DNA of 64,000 nt from Jatrophihabitans cynanchi (GCF_027247405.1 NZ_CP097463.1:1488001-1552000); one strand, 5' to 3'. Shown: positions 25,316-32,956, counted from the first letter of the stretch. Numbers and translations are program-made. Notes: generated by a model not told the origin, from the sequence alone.

Positions 25316-25561
25316 ATGGACGGCTACCTGCTGCAGGTCAACTACGGCGAGGACGAGACCCCCGTGCGGATCGCGTTGCGTGACTGCACGCCCGACGACG
25401 CGGAGGCCGAGCGGCAGGCGCTCGTCAAGCAGATCGAGCACGCGATCGACCTGACCGCGCCGCTGATCTACACCAGCGCGCACACCCCCGATCCGGATGC
25501 GAAGATTTCGATCGACCCGGGGCGGGTCACCGGCGTCGACCTCGTCGCACTGGTGGCCTGA
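25316..25561 (+). CDS. small conserved-looking hypothetical protein
   Basis: 81 residues (MDGYLLQVNYGEDETPVRIALRD...), acidic, probably a small alpha/beta fold. No family is recognised. It lies between the Nudix and flavin-reductase-like genes on the same strand, 36 bp from the first and 8 bp from the second, so cotranscription is likely. The start is the ATG that leaves only a short gap; an in-frame ATG 33 bp upstream is less likely. Confidence 0.55.
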   Translation: MDGYLLQVNYGEDETPVRIALRDCTPDDAEAERQALVKQIEHAIDLTAPLIYTSAHTPDPDAKISIDPGRVTGVDLVALVA

Positions 25562-25569
25562 CGCTTCAC

Positions 25570-26049
25570 GTGGACGCGTTCGCAACGATCGCCGCGCGCC
25601 TGGACTACCCGATGTTCGTGGTCACCACCGCGGCCGGCGACGAGCGGGCCGGGTGCCTGGTCGGCTTCGCGACGCAGGCGAGCATCGAGCCGGCGCGCTT
25701 CCTGGTCGGGCTCTCGGACAAGAACCACACCTACCGGGTTGCGCGCGATGCCGATCGGCTCGCCGTGCACCTGCTGTCGCGGCGGGACGAGGCTCTTGCG
25801 GAGCTGTTCGGCGAACACACCGGTGATCGCGAGGACAAGTTCGCCCGCTGCGGCTGGCATCGCGGCCCCGGTGACGTCCCGATCCTGGACGGGGCCGCAG
25901 CCTGGTTCAGCGGGCCGATCGTGCACCGCGCCCCGCTCGGCGATCACACCGGGTTCCTGATCGAGCCGGACGCGGGCGAATGCTCCGATCTCACCGGCGT
26001 GATCATGTTCCGCGACGTGCAAGGGCTCGATCCCGGCCACGACGCGTGA
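25570..26049 (+). CDS. flavin reductase-like (FMN-binding split-barrel) protein
   Basis: 159 residues. The layout (YPMFVVTTAAGDERAGCLVGFATQASIEPARFLVGLSDKNHTY) matches the flavin-reductase-like split barrel, which binds FMN or FAD and either reduces it with NAD(P)H or stores it for a partner monooxygenase. No partner is adjacent. The start is GTG, 8 bp after the previous gene. The family call is fairly sure; the reaction is not known. Confidence 0.8.
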   Translation: MDAFATIAARLDYPMFVVTTAAGDERAGCLVGFATQASIEPARFLVGLSDKNHTYRVARDADRLAVHLLSRRDEALAELFGEHTGDREDKFARCGWHRGPGDVPILDGAAAWFSGPIVHRAPLGDHTGFLIEPDAGECSDLTGVIMFRDVQGLDPGHDA

Positions 26050-26054
26050 ACCGC

Positions 26055-26096
26055 GCGGCAGCCGTCCGCTCAGACGCGGCAGCCGTCCGCTCAGAC
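26055..26096. repeat. perfect 21-bp tandem duplication
   Basis: Two adjacent identical units, GCGGCAGCCGTCCGCTCAGAC followed by the same again. They lie between the flavin-reductase stop and the 3' end of the small leftward gene. Confidence 0.85.
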
Positions 26097-26294
26097 GCGG
26101 CTGCGCGGCATCGGCCCGGCCCAGCCGGACGTGCTGCTCGCGGGCCGGACGGCCGGTACCAGTACGCGCAGGCCGGACGTGCCGCACGCGGCCGCCAACC
26201 GGGCCTGGTTCTCAGCCGGGCGCTTCGCGTCGCGCCGGCGCAGGGCGGAGCGCTTCCAGCGGTCGACATACTCGTCGAAATCGACATTCACCAT
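26091..26294 (-). CDS. possible small basic protein
   Basis: 67 residues (MVNVDFDEYVDRWKRSALRRRDAKRPAENQARLAAACG...). The first half looks like an amphipathic helix with many Arg/Lys; the rest is Ser/Pro-rich. GGGGGA five bases before the ATG is the main support. It is opposite to its neighbours and its 3' end touches the 21-bp duplication. No family is recognised; it may be spurious. Confidence 0.35.
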   Translation of the reverse strand: MVNVDFDEYVDRWKRSALRRRDAKRPAENQARLAAACGTSGLRVLVPAVRPASSTSGWAGPMPRSRV

Positions 26295-26385
26295 GGTTTC
26301 CCCCGAACCCATGCAAGGCGTGGATCCCCCAACCCACGCGGTACAAACACGGTAACACGCAGCGTTGCCCGAGAGAGGGGCGAAG

Positions 26386-27354
26386 ATGACGACCCAGCAT
26401 CGGCCGCACCCACCGGTCGTCCTCGGCCCGAACCTGCCGGAGACGTTCTACCGCGCGTCCGGCCGGCTTGCCCGGTTCCGCGGCGTGGACCTGCCGCCGC
26501 GTCCGGAGGACTGGGTGGGCTCGGCGACGCCCCGGTTCGGCCAGGCGCCGAGCGGGCTTTCCGTGCTGCCCGACGGCCGGCTCCTGGCCGACGCGATCGC
26601 TGCCGAACCGGCCGACTGGCTGGGTCCTGCCCGCGCCGACGCGGGGCTGCTGGTCAAGCTGCTGGACGCCGGCCAGCGGCTGCCCGTCCACGTGCACCCG
26701 GCGCGCCCGTTCACGCAGTCGCACCTGGCCAGCCCGTACGGCAAGACCGAGGCCTGGATCGTGCTCGATGCGGCACCGGATGCCTTCGTCCACCTGGGCT
26801 TTCGCCGCGACGTGAGCGCGGGCGAACTCGCGCGCTGGGTGCAGGCGCAGGACGTCGGCGCGTTGCTCGCGGCGACGAACCGGATCCCGGTCGCGGCCGG
26901 GGACTCGCTGCTCTGCCCGGCCGGCGCACCGCACGCGATCGGGCCGGACCTGCTGCTCGTCGAACTGCAGGAGCCCACCGACTTCTCCGTCCTGCTCGAG
27001 TGGGAGGGGTTCGACCTCGGTCCACGGGACGCGACCCTCGGCCTGCCGTTCGAGCTGGCCATGCAGTGCGTGGACCGGCGCGCCTACTCCACCGAGCGCC
27101 TCGCCGCGCTGCGCGGCACGGCGACGTCGCTGCTGCCCGCCGAGGCGGCGGAGTTCTTCGCCGCCGAACGCGTGGCGGGCGGGCAGGTCGTGACCGGCTT
27201 CGCGGTGCTGGTGGTCACCGACGGATCCGGACGGCTCACCGGCGAGTGGGGCGAGTTGGCGCTGTCGGCCGGGACGACGCTGGTGATCCCGTTCGCCGCC
27301 GGCGGATGCCGGCTGAGCGGTGCCGTGTCCGCCGTCAACTGCCGGCCCGCCTGA
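26386..27354 (+). CDS. manA: mannose-6-phosphate isomerase, class I
   Basis: 322 residues. A type I phosphomannose isomerase cupin: LLVKLLDAGQRLPVHVHPARPFTQSHLASPYGKTEAWIVLDA has the HVHP zinc ligands and the GKTEAW motif, and AGDSLLCPAGAPHAIG supplies the second His motif. It interconverts mannose-6-P and fructose-6-P, feeding GDP-mannose synthesis, which fits the nearby PMT-like transferase loosely. The protein is shorter than E. coli ManA (391) and lacks the helical insert, like the short bacterial form. AGAGGGG precedes the ATG. Confidence 0.85.
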   Translation: MTTQHRPHPPVVLGPNLPETFYRASGRLARFRGVDLPPRPEDWVGSATPRFGQAPSGLSVLPDGRLLADAIAAEPADWLGPARADAGLLVKLLDAGQRLPVHVHPARPFTQSHLASPYGKTEAWIVLDAAPDAFVHLGFRRDVSAGELARWVQAQDVGALLAATNRIPVAAGDSLLCPAGAPHAIGPDLLLVELQEPTDFSVLLEWEGFDLGPRDATLGLPFELAMQCVDRRAYSTERLAALRGTATSLLPAEAAEFFAAERVAGGQVVTGFAVLVVTDGSGRLTGEWGELALSAGTTLVIPFAAGGCRLSGAVSAVNCRPA

Positions 27355-27467
27355 ACCTGCGCGCCCCGGTATCACCCCCCGGCCGCGCGGCCTCTTGACG
27401 GACGCGGGGACGCGACATCCGGCCAACCCGACCGAGGACGCCCCGCGCAGACAAGGGGGTGACAGCA

Positions 27468-27722
27468 ATGTCCCACTACGGCGACCGCTCGGTGGAGACA
27501 CTCAGGGCGCTGGAGAAGGTCGGCGCGATCAACCTGGACGTCCTGATCAGCAAGGCGGCCGAGGTGCAGAGCGCGCTCAAGGAGGCCGGCGTCGACCTCG
27601 AGCCCGGCGAGATCTGCTATCGGTTCACCATGCACATCGGGCCGCACTTCGGCGACGTCGTCAGCGTCGCCGCCGAGGTGGAGCGACTCGGTTTCGCGAT
27701 CGAGCGGGTCCAGCAGCGATGA
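27468..27722 (+). CDS. small conserved-type hypothetical protein, coupled to the next gene
   Basis: 84 residues, acidic N-terminal helix pair (VETLRALEKVGAINLDVLISKAAEVQSALKEAGVDL), then CYRFTMHIGPHFGDVVSVAAEVERLGFAIERV. The MHIGPHFG segment with two His residues is striking for such a small protein. I do not recognise the family. The ATG follows GGGGGTGA. Its TGA overlaps the ATG of the 408-residue gene (ATGA), so the two proteins are probably made together and may act as a pair. Confidence 0.7.
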   Translation: MSHYGDRSVETLRALEKVGAINLDVLISKAAEVQSALKEAGVDLEPGEICYRFTMHIGPHFGDVVSVAAEVERLGFAIERVQQR

Positions 27723-28945
27723 CAGTCTGCGTGTCCGGTGGCGGCGCCCCACCGGACGCCGCCACCGGCCACGCGCTCGAACTGCTCCATTCGGCCCTCG
27801 ACGTCGTCGAACTGCTGGTCACGCACGTGATCGAACCCGGCCGGGCGGAGCAGGAGGGCTTCACCAAGGAGGTCGGCGAGATCGCGATGCTGCTGCGGCT
27901 CGCCGACCGGGTACTGACCGGTGACGCCGACCGGCAACGCATCGTCGACCTGGCCGGTCGCATCGCCTCACTCGCACGGTCGCCGGAACACCGCGGCGTG
28001 ATCGTGCGCCGCCCGTCCCGGGCAGCGGCACACCTGCTTGCGCACGCCTGCCTGCAGCAGTTCGGCTGCATCGACCCGGCCTTCGACGAGCTCGCGCGGG
28101 CAGCACTTGCCGCGAGCGCCGCCGGGGCGAGCGAGCGGGTGCCGTACCGGCTGCTGGACGTCGCGTGGATCCGGCACCTGCTGCTCGGCGACGGCGAACT
28201 GGACCACCCCGCGCTCGCGCTCTCGCCGATCGCGCAAGGGGTCGACCTCGTCGGTGCCACGACCGAGGACGCGTATGCGTTCAGCCACGCGCTGCCGTAC
28301 GCCACCGATTTCGGACGCCACCCGTTGCCCGGCTGGGCCGACACCCGCTGGCTGGCGGGCATCGCCGACGCGCTGGTACTGAAGGCGCTGGACGAGGACG
28401 ACCTGGACCTGCTCGGCGAACTGCTGATGGTTCCCGCGCTGCTGCGCCGGCCCTGGTCGCCCGTGCAGTGGTTCGGCTGGCGGGTGCTGTGTGACACCTG
28501 GCGCTACTACGGCTTCGTGCCCGGCCCCGGGCTGCCGGCCGCAACCGCTGTCGAGTCCACCGCGCAGACACGCCGCCGCGTGCTCGGCACCGTCTACCAC
28601 ACGACGCTGGTCGGCGGCCTGCTCGTGGCGACCCTGCACTCGTGCGGGTACTGGCCGCCCGCCGAGCCGCCTGTGTCGACCGGCCGCGTGCTGCCGCCGG
28701 TCGGCGGTGTCGACCCGGCCGACACCGCGCTCGTCTGGCAGCGGGTCTGGCACCGGCTCGATGCGCACGAGCGGGCCGACCTGGCCGCGGTCCCCGAGGG
28801 AATGGCCCTGCACCGCGCGCTCGCACGCACCGACGTGGCTGCGATGTTGCACTCGCTGCGCAATACGCGCGCGCTGCTGCCCGAACCCTTGGTGAGCCAG
28901 AGCGCCGAACTGCTCAACCGGCTCGCGATCGTCGTCGGCGCCTGA
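27719..28945 (+). CDS. large unrecognised all-helical protein (DUF6895-like at best)
   Basis: 408 residues, soluble, largely helical, with repeated Leu-rich segments (LELLHSALDVVELLVTHVIEP, RPWSPVQWFGWRVLCDTWRYYGF) and a Trp/Tyr-rich middle. The length and helical repeats recall alpha/alpha-toroid proteins and actinobacterial DUF6895-type proteins of peptide clusters; that likeness is impression only. No signal peptide or TM helix is present. It follows an 84-residue protein with ATGA overlap. Nothing downstream belongs to the same strand. Confidence 0.7.
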   Translation: MTVCVSGGGAPPDAATGHALELLHSALDVVELLVTHVIEPGRAEQEGFTKEVGEIAMLLRLADRVLTGDADRQRIVDLAGRIASLARSPEHRGVIVRRPSRAAAHLLAHACLQQFGCIDPAFDELARAALAASAAGASERVPYRLLDVAWIRHLLLGDGELDHPALALSPIAQGVDLVGATTEDAYAFSHALPYATDFGRHPLPGWADTRWLAGIADALVLKALDEDDLDLLGELLMVPALLRRPWSPVQWFGWRVLCDTWRYYGFVPGPGLPAATAVESTAQTRRRVLGTVYHTTLVGGLLVATLHSCGYWPPAEPPVSTGRVLPPVGGVDPADTALVWQRVWHRLDAHERADLAAVPEGMALHRALARTDVAAMLHSLRNTRALLPEPLVSQSAELLNRLAIVVGA

Positions 28946-29217
28946 GTCGTCCTCATGGTCAGGGCCGCGTTGTGGTCGACGGGCGGCGTCAACCTGCCTT
29001 GATCATGACGCGCGGTGTGGCCACTGCTCAGTCCGTTGGGCGCACCCGCGAGTCGCGACGGTGATCGCGTGGAAGAAGCCGTGCGTCAGTGGAGGGTCGC
29101 TGGTCTGGAGGATCGGCCGAAGCCGGGGTCGGCCGACGCAGGTGGACGAGGTCGCGCGCCATGGTTCGCAGCGAGAACGGAGCGAGCTCACCGATCGACG
29201 TGAACAGGCCGACTTCT

Positions 29218-30048
29218 TCAGTAAGTCCTGACCTCCGCGCGGTTGACGGCGAATCCGTGACGCGTCGCCAGATCGACGCAGCTGAGGAACGCCGATTCAC
29301 TGCGGCAGGCGAGCGATCCGTGGCGCAGCGTCGAGCCGTAGGGCAGCACGGTGCTGATCGGGTCGAAGGGCTCACCACCAAGGCAGAGCCCGCGACTGAC
29401 CTCGCCGCTGAGGATGCTCAACGAACTCGCGACCCAATTGAGGTGGCAGGAGCTCGGCGTGGGCGGCGTGGGGTAGGTGTGCTGGATGACGAGACACGTC
29501 ACGCTCACCGTGCTCGCAGCGCCCATCATCCCGCAGACGATGTTTCCGCTAGGCGTCGTGAACTCGGCAATTCCCGGACGGGGCCTCATCGGCTGCCCGG
29601 CTTGGGAGGAGCCTTGCTGATAGCCGACTTCGGCCGTCGGCGCGCCGCCCTGGACGTAGTCGATCAGGTCGCTCGCGGTGGCCGGCATCGCGCCGTTCGG
29701 GGCCGGGTGAGTGATCACGCTCGTGGGCGGTGTGCCCACAGGGGAGGGCGGCGGGGACGCCGGCAGAGACGGCACCTGCCCTGTGGCATTGTGGTTGCCG
29801 ATGGGCGTCCGGTCGTCGGCGTGGTCGCCGATCACCGTCACCATGACGGTGAGTGCGGCCACGGCCGCAGCTGCTGACAGCGCCGCGGTCACGGTCCGGG
29901 AATTCCGGGTGCACCCCCGCCGGCCGCGAGCGGATGCCGGCTCGCGCAGGCCGGCGAGCCGGTCCTGGATGACCGGACTGCGATAGTCGTCGGGGATCTC
30001 AGCTTCGAGTCGCGCGAACGCGGCCCACAGATCGCTCAGGTCAGGCAT
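29218..30048 (-). CDS. single-pass membrane protein with DUF6636-like Cys-rich extracellular domain, partner of an ECF sigma
   Basis: 276 residues. A cytoplasmic N-terminus of about 50 residues, one TM helix (about 52-73), a Pro/Ser/Thr linker, and a C-terminal domain with six Cys (EFTTPSGNIVCGMM, VTCLVIQHTY, SSCHLNW, RGLCLGGE, SLACRSE, LSCVDL). The FxTPSGNIxC opening and final GFAVNRAEV resemble DUF6636. The gene overlaps the upstream ECF sigma by 8 bp, so it may act as its sensor or anti-sigma, but no ZAS zinc finger is present. Confidence 0.7.
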   Translation of the reverse strand: MPDLSDLWAAFARLEAEIPDDYRSPVIQDRLAGLREPASARGRRGCTRNSRTVTAALSAAAAVAALTVMVTVIGDHADDRTPIGNHNATGQVPSLPASPPPSPVGTPPTSVITHPAPNGAMPATASDLIDYVQGGAPTAEVGYQQGSSQAGQPMRPRPGIAEFTTPSGNIVCGMMGAASTVSVTCLVIQHTYPTPPTPSSCHLNWVASSLSILSGEVSRGLCLGGEPFDPISTVLPYGSTLRHGSLACRSESAFLSCVDLATRHGFAVNRAEVRTY

Positions 30049-30541
30049 CTGGCGCCTCCCGCTGTGTGTAATCGATGCGGGGCGCGGCCAAGCCGCGCGA
30101 GAGGTGACTGCGGACCGTGCCCGGCCGGCAACCGAGCGTCTCGGCAGTCTCGTCTGTGGACAGTCCCTCGTAGAAGTGCAGGACGATCACCGCGCGCTGT
30201 TGGCGCGGCAATCTCCGCAGTCCGGCGAGCAAGGCATCTCGCTCGGCTAGCTCGTGTGCGCGGTCCGATACCGCGCAGTCCACGATCTCATCGCCGTACG
30301 GTCGCTGCCGGGCCCATTTGCGCTGCCATGAGATGTAGTGATTGACCAGCATCCGCCGCACGTACGCGTGCCTGTGATCGGCCGTCGCGACATCCGTCCA
30401 CCGCTCGAACGCCTTGACCAGGACGTCGGAAACGAGTTCCTCGGCCAGATGCCGGTCGCCGCACAGTACGACAGCAAACCGCAGCAGCGCAGTCTGGTGC
30501 GCGGCCACATAGGCAGCGAAATCGTCCGCCGTCAGCCTCAT
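30041..30541 (-). CDS. ECF sigma factor, SigE-family (SACE type)
   Basis: 166 residues. Region 2: FAAYVAAHQTALLRFAVVLCGDRHLAEELVSDVLVKAFERW; region 4: RLPRQQRAVIVLHFYEGLSTDETAETLGCRPGTVRSHLSRGL. This is the small SigE-type ECF group common in actinobacteria, usually paired with a membrane protein whose gene overlaps, as here. The ATG is preceded by GGGGGTGTG. The regulon is unknown. Confidence 0.87.
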   Translation of the reverse strand: MRLTADDFAAYVAAHQTALLRFAVVLCGDRHLAEELVSDVLVKAFERWTDVATADHRHAYVRRMLVNHYISWQRKWARQRPYGDEIVDCAVSDRAHELAERDALLAGLRRLPRQQRAVIVLHFYEGLSTDETAETLGCRPGTVRSHLSRGLAAPRIDYTQREAPDA

Positions 30542-30930
30542 CACACCCCCAAAGACGCAGCAACCACCCTCAGCGTTGAGCGGGTGATCAAATCGTGATC
30601 GCCGTGTGCACGCGCTCACCGGTTGTCGCTGCACAGGAAGACCAGCGATAGGCGCAACATCGCCGGCCAGTGGGCACAGACAACCGGATATCCGGTTGCG
30701 CGTCGGGCGGCTCGTCTGGATTGGCCGCGATCTCAGCGCAGTCAGCGCTCCGGACACGAGCTATGCCGACACCTCGGTCGGTGCCAGAGACGCGATCGGG
30801 GCCGGCAGCGGTACTGCCGGCCCCGAATTTCGCGAACAGGGTGCCGCCAACTTCGCGAACACCCCGCGGTGGTCCTGACGGGAACACAATCACACACGCG
30901 CGCGACGATCATCGGGTTGCCCACCGGGCT
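30542..30930. other. gene-free gap between the sigma and toxin genes
   Basis: No convincing frame in 389 bp. It contains the hairpin at 30797-30825 and two TTCGCGAA palindromes centred 23 bp apart (30829-30836 and 30852-30859). The part near 30541 must hold the leftward sigma promoter. Base composition is slightly lower in GC than the neighbours. Confidence 0.6.
30797..30825 (-). terminator. hairpin after the toxin gene
   Basis: A perfect 12-bp stem, CGGGGCCGGCAG against CTGCCGGCCCCG, with a 5-nt loop, about 105 bp past the toxin stop. It is a plausible terminator of the leftward ssrA-antitoxin-toxin transcription, without a T-run. Confidence 0.55.
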
Positions 30931-31299
30931 CTAGACCAGCCAGTCCTCGTCAGGTCGATCTGCGGCCTCGGCGGTGTCGAGCCAGTCGGACACCGCCTTG
31001 ACGATCGCGGCCGAACGGCGCCCGGCTCCGCGCGGGAACCGGTTCGGCGGCACCAGCAGCAGCGGCGCCGCCGCCTGATCACCCGAGGCGTAAGCCTCTA
31101 ACAAGAGCGGGCGGAAGTCCTTGATGTTCTCGGTGACGATGCGCCGTCCGGATGCGACGGCGTGACGAAACACCTCCGAGTCAGGCTGCGCGCGCAACTG
31201 CGGGTCGGCCACCACCGCGACGACGTCGTGCCCGGCCGCACGCAGTTCGGCCGCGATCGCGTCCGAGTAGTGCTCGTCGAGAAGTAGCTTCTCGCTCAC
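30931..31299 (-). CDS. DUF5615-type PIN-like protein, probable toxin
   Basis: 122 residues. KLLLDEHYSDAIAAELRAAGHDVVAV has the first acidic residue of the PIN-like fold; DSEVFRHAVASGRRIVTENIKDFRPLL gives the second conserved block (VTENxxDF). DUF5615 proteins are PIN-like RNases usually paired with an antitoxin. The GTG start overlaps the stop of the 140-residue gene upstream (GTGA), as expected for a toxin-antitoxin operon with antitoxin first. RNase activity is inference from family. Confidence 0.78.
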   Translation of the reverse strand: MSEKLLLDEHYSDAIAAELRAAGHDVVAVVADPQLRAQPDSEVFRHAVASGRRIVTENIKDFRPLLLEAYASGDQAAAPLLLVPPNRFPRGAGRRSAAIVKAVSDWLDTAEAADRPDEDWLV

Positions 31300-31718
31300 G
31301 CGAGCAAGCGCTGCCGAGCACGCCAGCCCCCGAGCGCCTCCGTCGCGGCCCGCTCGTTCTCAGCGATCTGCGCGTCGATCTCGGCCGGAAACGACCCGTA
31401 GTACTCCAACGCCAGCTGAACCTGCGCCGGCGACAACGTCATCTCAGCGGCTGCCGCGGCGATTGCGCGCTTCTCGTCCTTCTCACGGGATGCCCGCACA
31501 GCGCCGATGACTTCCCAGACGTCCGGCCCGGCGACGAGGGCAGCCCGCCGACCGGACGGTCCGTCCCGGAAGACGATCCCGGGATGTTCCTGACTGCGCA
31601 GGCCTTCGTCGACCAGCCGCTGGGCCAGGCCGGAAGGTGTCGAGTCCAACAAGCCGGCCCGACGCCGCAACCGCTCCAGCAGTGCGGCGTCGAACCGGAT
31701 CGACAGCGGATTCGTCAT
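31296..31718 (-). CDS. ribbon-helix-helix-like antitoxin
   Basis: 140 residues. The N-terminus, NPLSIRFDAALLERLRRRAGLLDSTPSGLAQRLVDEGLR, fits an Arc/CopG ribbon-helix-helix dimer that would bind its own operator. The C-terminal half (ALEYYGSFPAEIDAQIAENERAATEALGGW) would wrap the toxin. The ATG lies 20 bp from the mature 3' end of tmRNA, within a 19-bp inverted repeat that is a likely operator. Confidence 0.72.
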   Translation of the reverse strand: MTNPLSIRFDAALLERLRRRAGLLDSTPSGLAQRLVDEGLRSQEHPGIVFRDGPSGRRAALVAGPDVWEVIGAVRASREKDEKRAIAAAAAEMTLSPAQVQLALEYYGSFPAEIDAQIAENERAATEALGGWRARQRLLA

Positions 31719-31736
31719 GCGCTACATCGTAGCGCA
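31718..31736. promoter_or_regulatory. inverted repeat between ssrA and the antitoxin gene
   Basis: TGCGCTAC-ATC-GTAGCGCA is a perfect 8-bp-arm inverted repeat. It starts at the A of the antitoxin ATG and ends 1 bp before the tmRNA CCA. It may be the antitoxin operator, the tmRNA 3' processing or termination signal, or both. Confidence 0.6.
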
Positions 31737-31737
31737 G

Positions 31738-32108
31738 TGGAGGTGGCGGGAATCGAACCCGCGTCCTCCGTCGCTTCAACAGGACTTCTCCGGGCGCAGT
31801 GTGCTGTGTCAGCCTCGGCTCGACCGGTCACGCACACAAGCCGGTCCGACGAGCCCAGTCGCTGTTTGTTGTCCCGTCCGGCGCCGCGACCGCGACTGAC
31901 GGTGAGTCACCTAGCTGATGCCAGCGACCGGGCCGGTGACGGACCCGGGCTGACAGACTTGCTCGGGCTGCTTAGGCAGCGAGAGCGAAGTCGGCGCGAC
32001 TGTTGTCGGCGCTTATTTTTTGTGCATCGCTTTTTTTACGAGGTCAGCAATGCGGTCCTCGGCCCGCTTCTCCTGTCTCGACGAACGGAGTCGAAACCGT
32101 TCACCCCC
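31738..32108 (-). ncRNA. ssrA: transfer-messenger RNA (tmRNA)
   Basis: About 371 nt, read leftward. The 5' end GGGGGTGAACGGTTTCGACT and the 3' end GGTTCGATTCCCGCCACCTCCA form the tRNA-like domain. GGGGGTG pairs with CACCTCC, including the G3-U70 pair for alanylation, and CCA is encoded. The tag frame at 32010-31972 reads GCC as resume codon, then ADNSRADFALAA and TAA. The tag ends ALAA as expected for Clp-directed degradation. smpB, its protein partner, lies 2.5 kb upstream on the same strand. Confidence 0.97.
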
Positions 32109-32130
32109 TGGTCGTGTACTGGTCGTGTAC
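32109..32130. repeat. 11-bp tandem duplication at the ssrA 5' end
   Basis: TGGTCGTGTAC occurs twice in a row immediately upstream of the first tmRNA base, so it lies in the promoter or in the 5' leader removed by RNase P. Confidence 0.85.
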
Positions 32131-32167
32131 CACCCCAGCCTAACGCCTCCTGGCGCACGAGTAATCC

Positions 32168-32800
32168 TCACGCGGTGATGGTGACGCCCACGCGCCGCAC
32201 CAGCGTCGTCAGCACCTTCGTCTGGGCGGCTGAAAGTTGCAGCACGTCCGCGGCCTCCTGGACGGACATGACCAGCCCGCCAGGTGCGGCGGCCGGCGGT
32301 TCCTGCCCGGCCGCACCCAACCGGCTGTCCAGCAGCGCGTTCACCTCCCCGGCCGTGCGCGGGTCGTCCAGCCCCCATTGGCCGAGGACGGCGAGCACGT
32401 CCGCCGGGATGCCGAGAACGCCGGCAAGTTGAGCCAGCAGCGACTCCAGATCGGGCGACGGCAACCGCTCCTCGACGGTCTGCAGCCGGTAGCCCTCCCC
32501 CATCTGTTCGTGTTCGGCGACGACGAACGTCCGGTCGGACGCCGCGGTCAGCGCATCGAGGACGGTGGCGGTGTCGTCCTGGCGCAGCGCGACCCACACC
32601 GCTGCGGGCAGCCCCGGAGCACCGTCCGGGGCGCTCGCCGCGAAGCGCACCTCGGGCGGCTCGGACTCCAGCCAGCCACGCACCTCCCGGCCGCGGACGA
32701 CCGCGCCCAGCACCGCCACCACTCGGGCCGCCGCGTCCAGTTCCGCCTGGTACTCACGCAGCCGCGCCGATCGGGACTGCTCCTGGCTGGGCGAGCTCAT
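32168..32800 (-). CDS. hypothetical protein upstream of ssrA
   Basis: 210 residues, acidic, mostly helical. The N-terminus (SARLREYQAELDAAARVVAVLGAVVRG) is coiled-coil-like; the middle is alpha/beta (VWVALRQDDTATVLDALTAASDRTFVVAE); the end (MSVQEAADVLQLSAAQTKVLTTLVRRVGVTITA) resembles a small helix-turn-helix. No family is recognised. The start is the ATG at 32800; 19 extra residues are possible from 32857. It lies 59 bp upstream of tmRNA. Confidence 0.6.
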   Translation of the reverse strand: MSSPSQEQSRSARLREYQAELDAAARVVAVLGAVVRGREVRGWLESEPPEVRFAASAPDGAPGLPAAVWVALRQDDTATVLDALTAASDRTFVVAEHEQMGEGYRLQTVEERLPSPDLESLLAQLAGVLGIPADVLAVLGQWGLDDPRTAGEVNALLDSRLGAAGQEPPAAAPGGLVMSVQEAADVLQLSAAQTKVLTTLVRRVGVTITA

Positions 32801-32862
32801 GGGTCGAGTCTGCCCCGCGGACGCGCGCGAGTGCGGGAGGTGCGCGGCTTCGGCCAACCGTC

Positions 32863-32956
32863 CAGCCGACTACCCAGCCGACTGCTCAGCCGACTGCTCA
32901 GCCGACTGTCCAGCCGACTACCCAGCCGACTGCTCAGCCGACTGCTCAGCCGACTA
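32863..32956. repeat. 12-bp tandem repeat array
   Basis: Eight units of CAGCCGACTNNN (last partial). The variable three bases run ACC, GCT, GCT, GTC, ACC, GCT, GCT, so there is a 48-bp higher-order period. The last unit holds the stop codon of the 256-residue gene. The units lie between two leftward genes. Confidence 0.92.

Noticed and set aside
25796-25825. A further copy of the gene-start repeat inside the flavin-reductase gene (TTGCGGAGCTGTTCGGCGAAC)
   Set aside because: Only short blocks match and they are explained by the coding sequence ALAELFGEH.
32863-32956. CRISPR array
   Set aside because: Units are 12 bp and contiguous with no spacers, and no cas genes are in the window.
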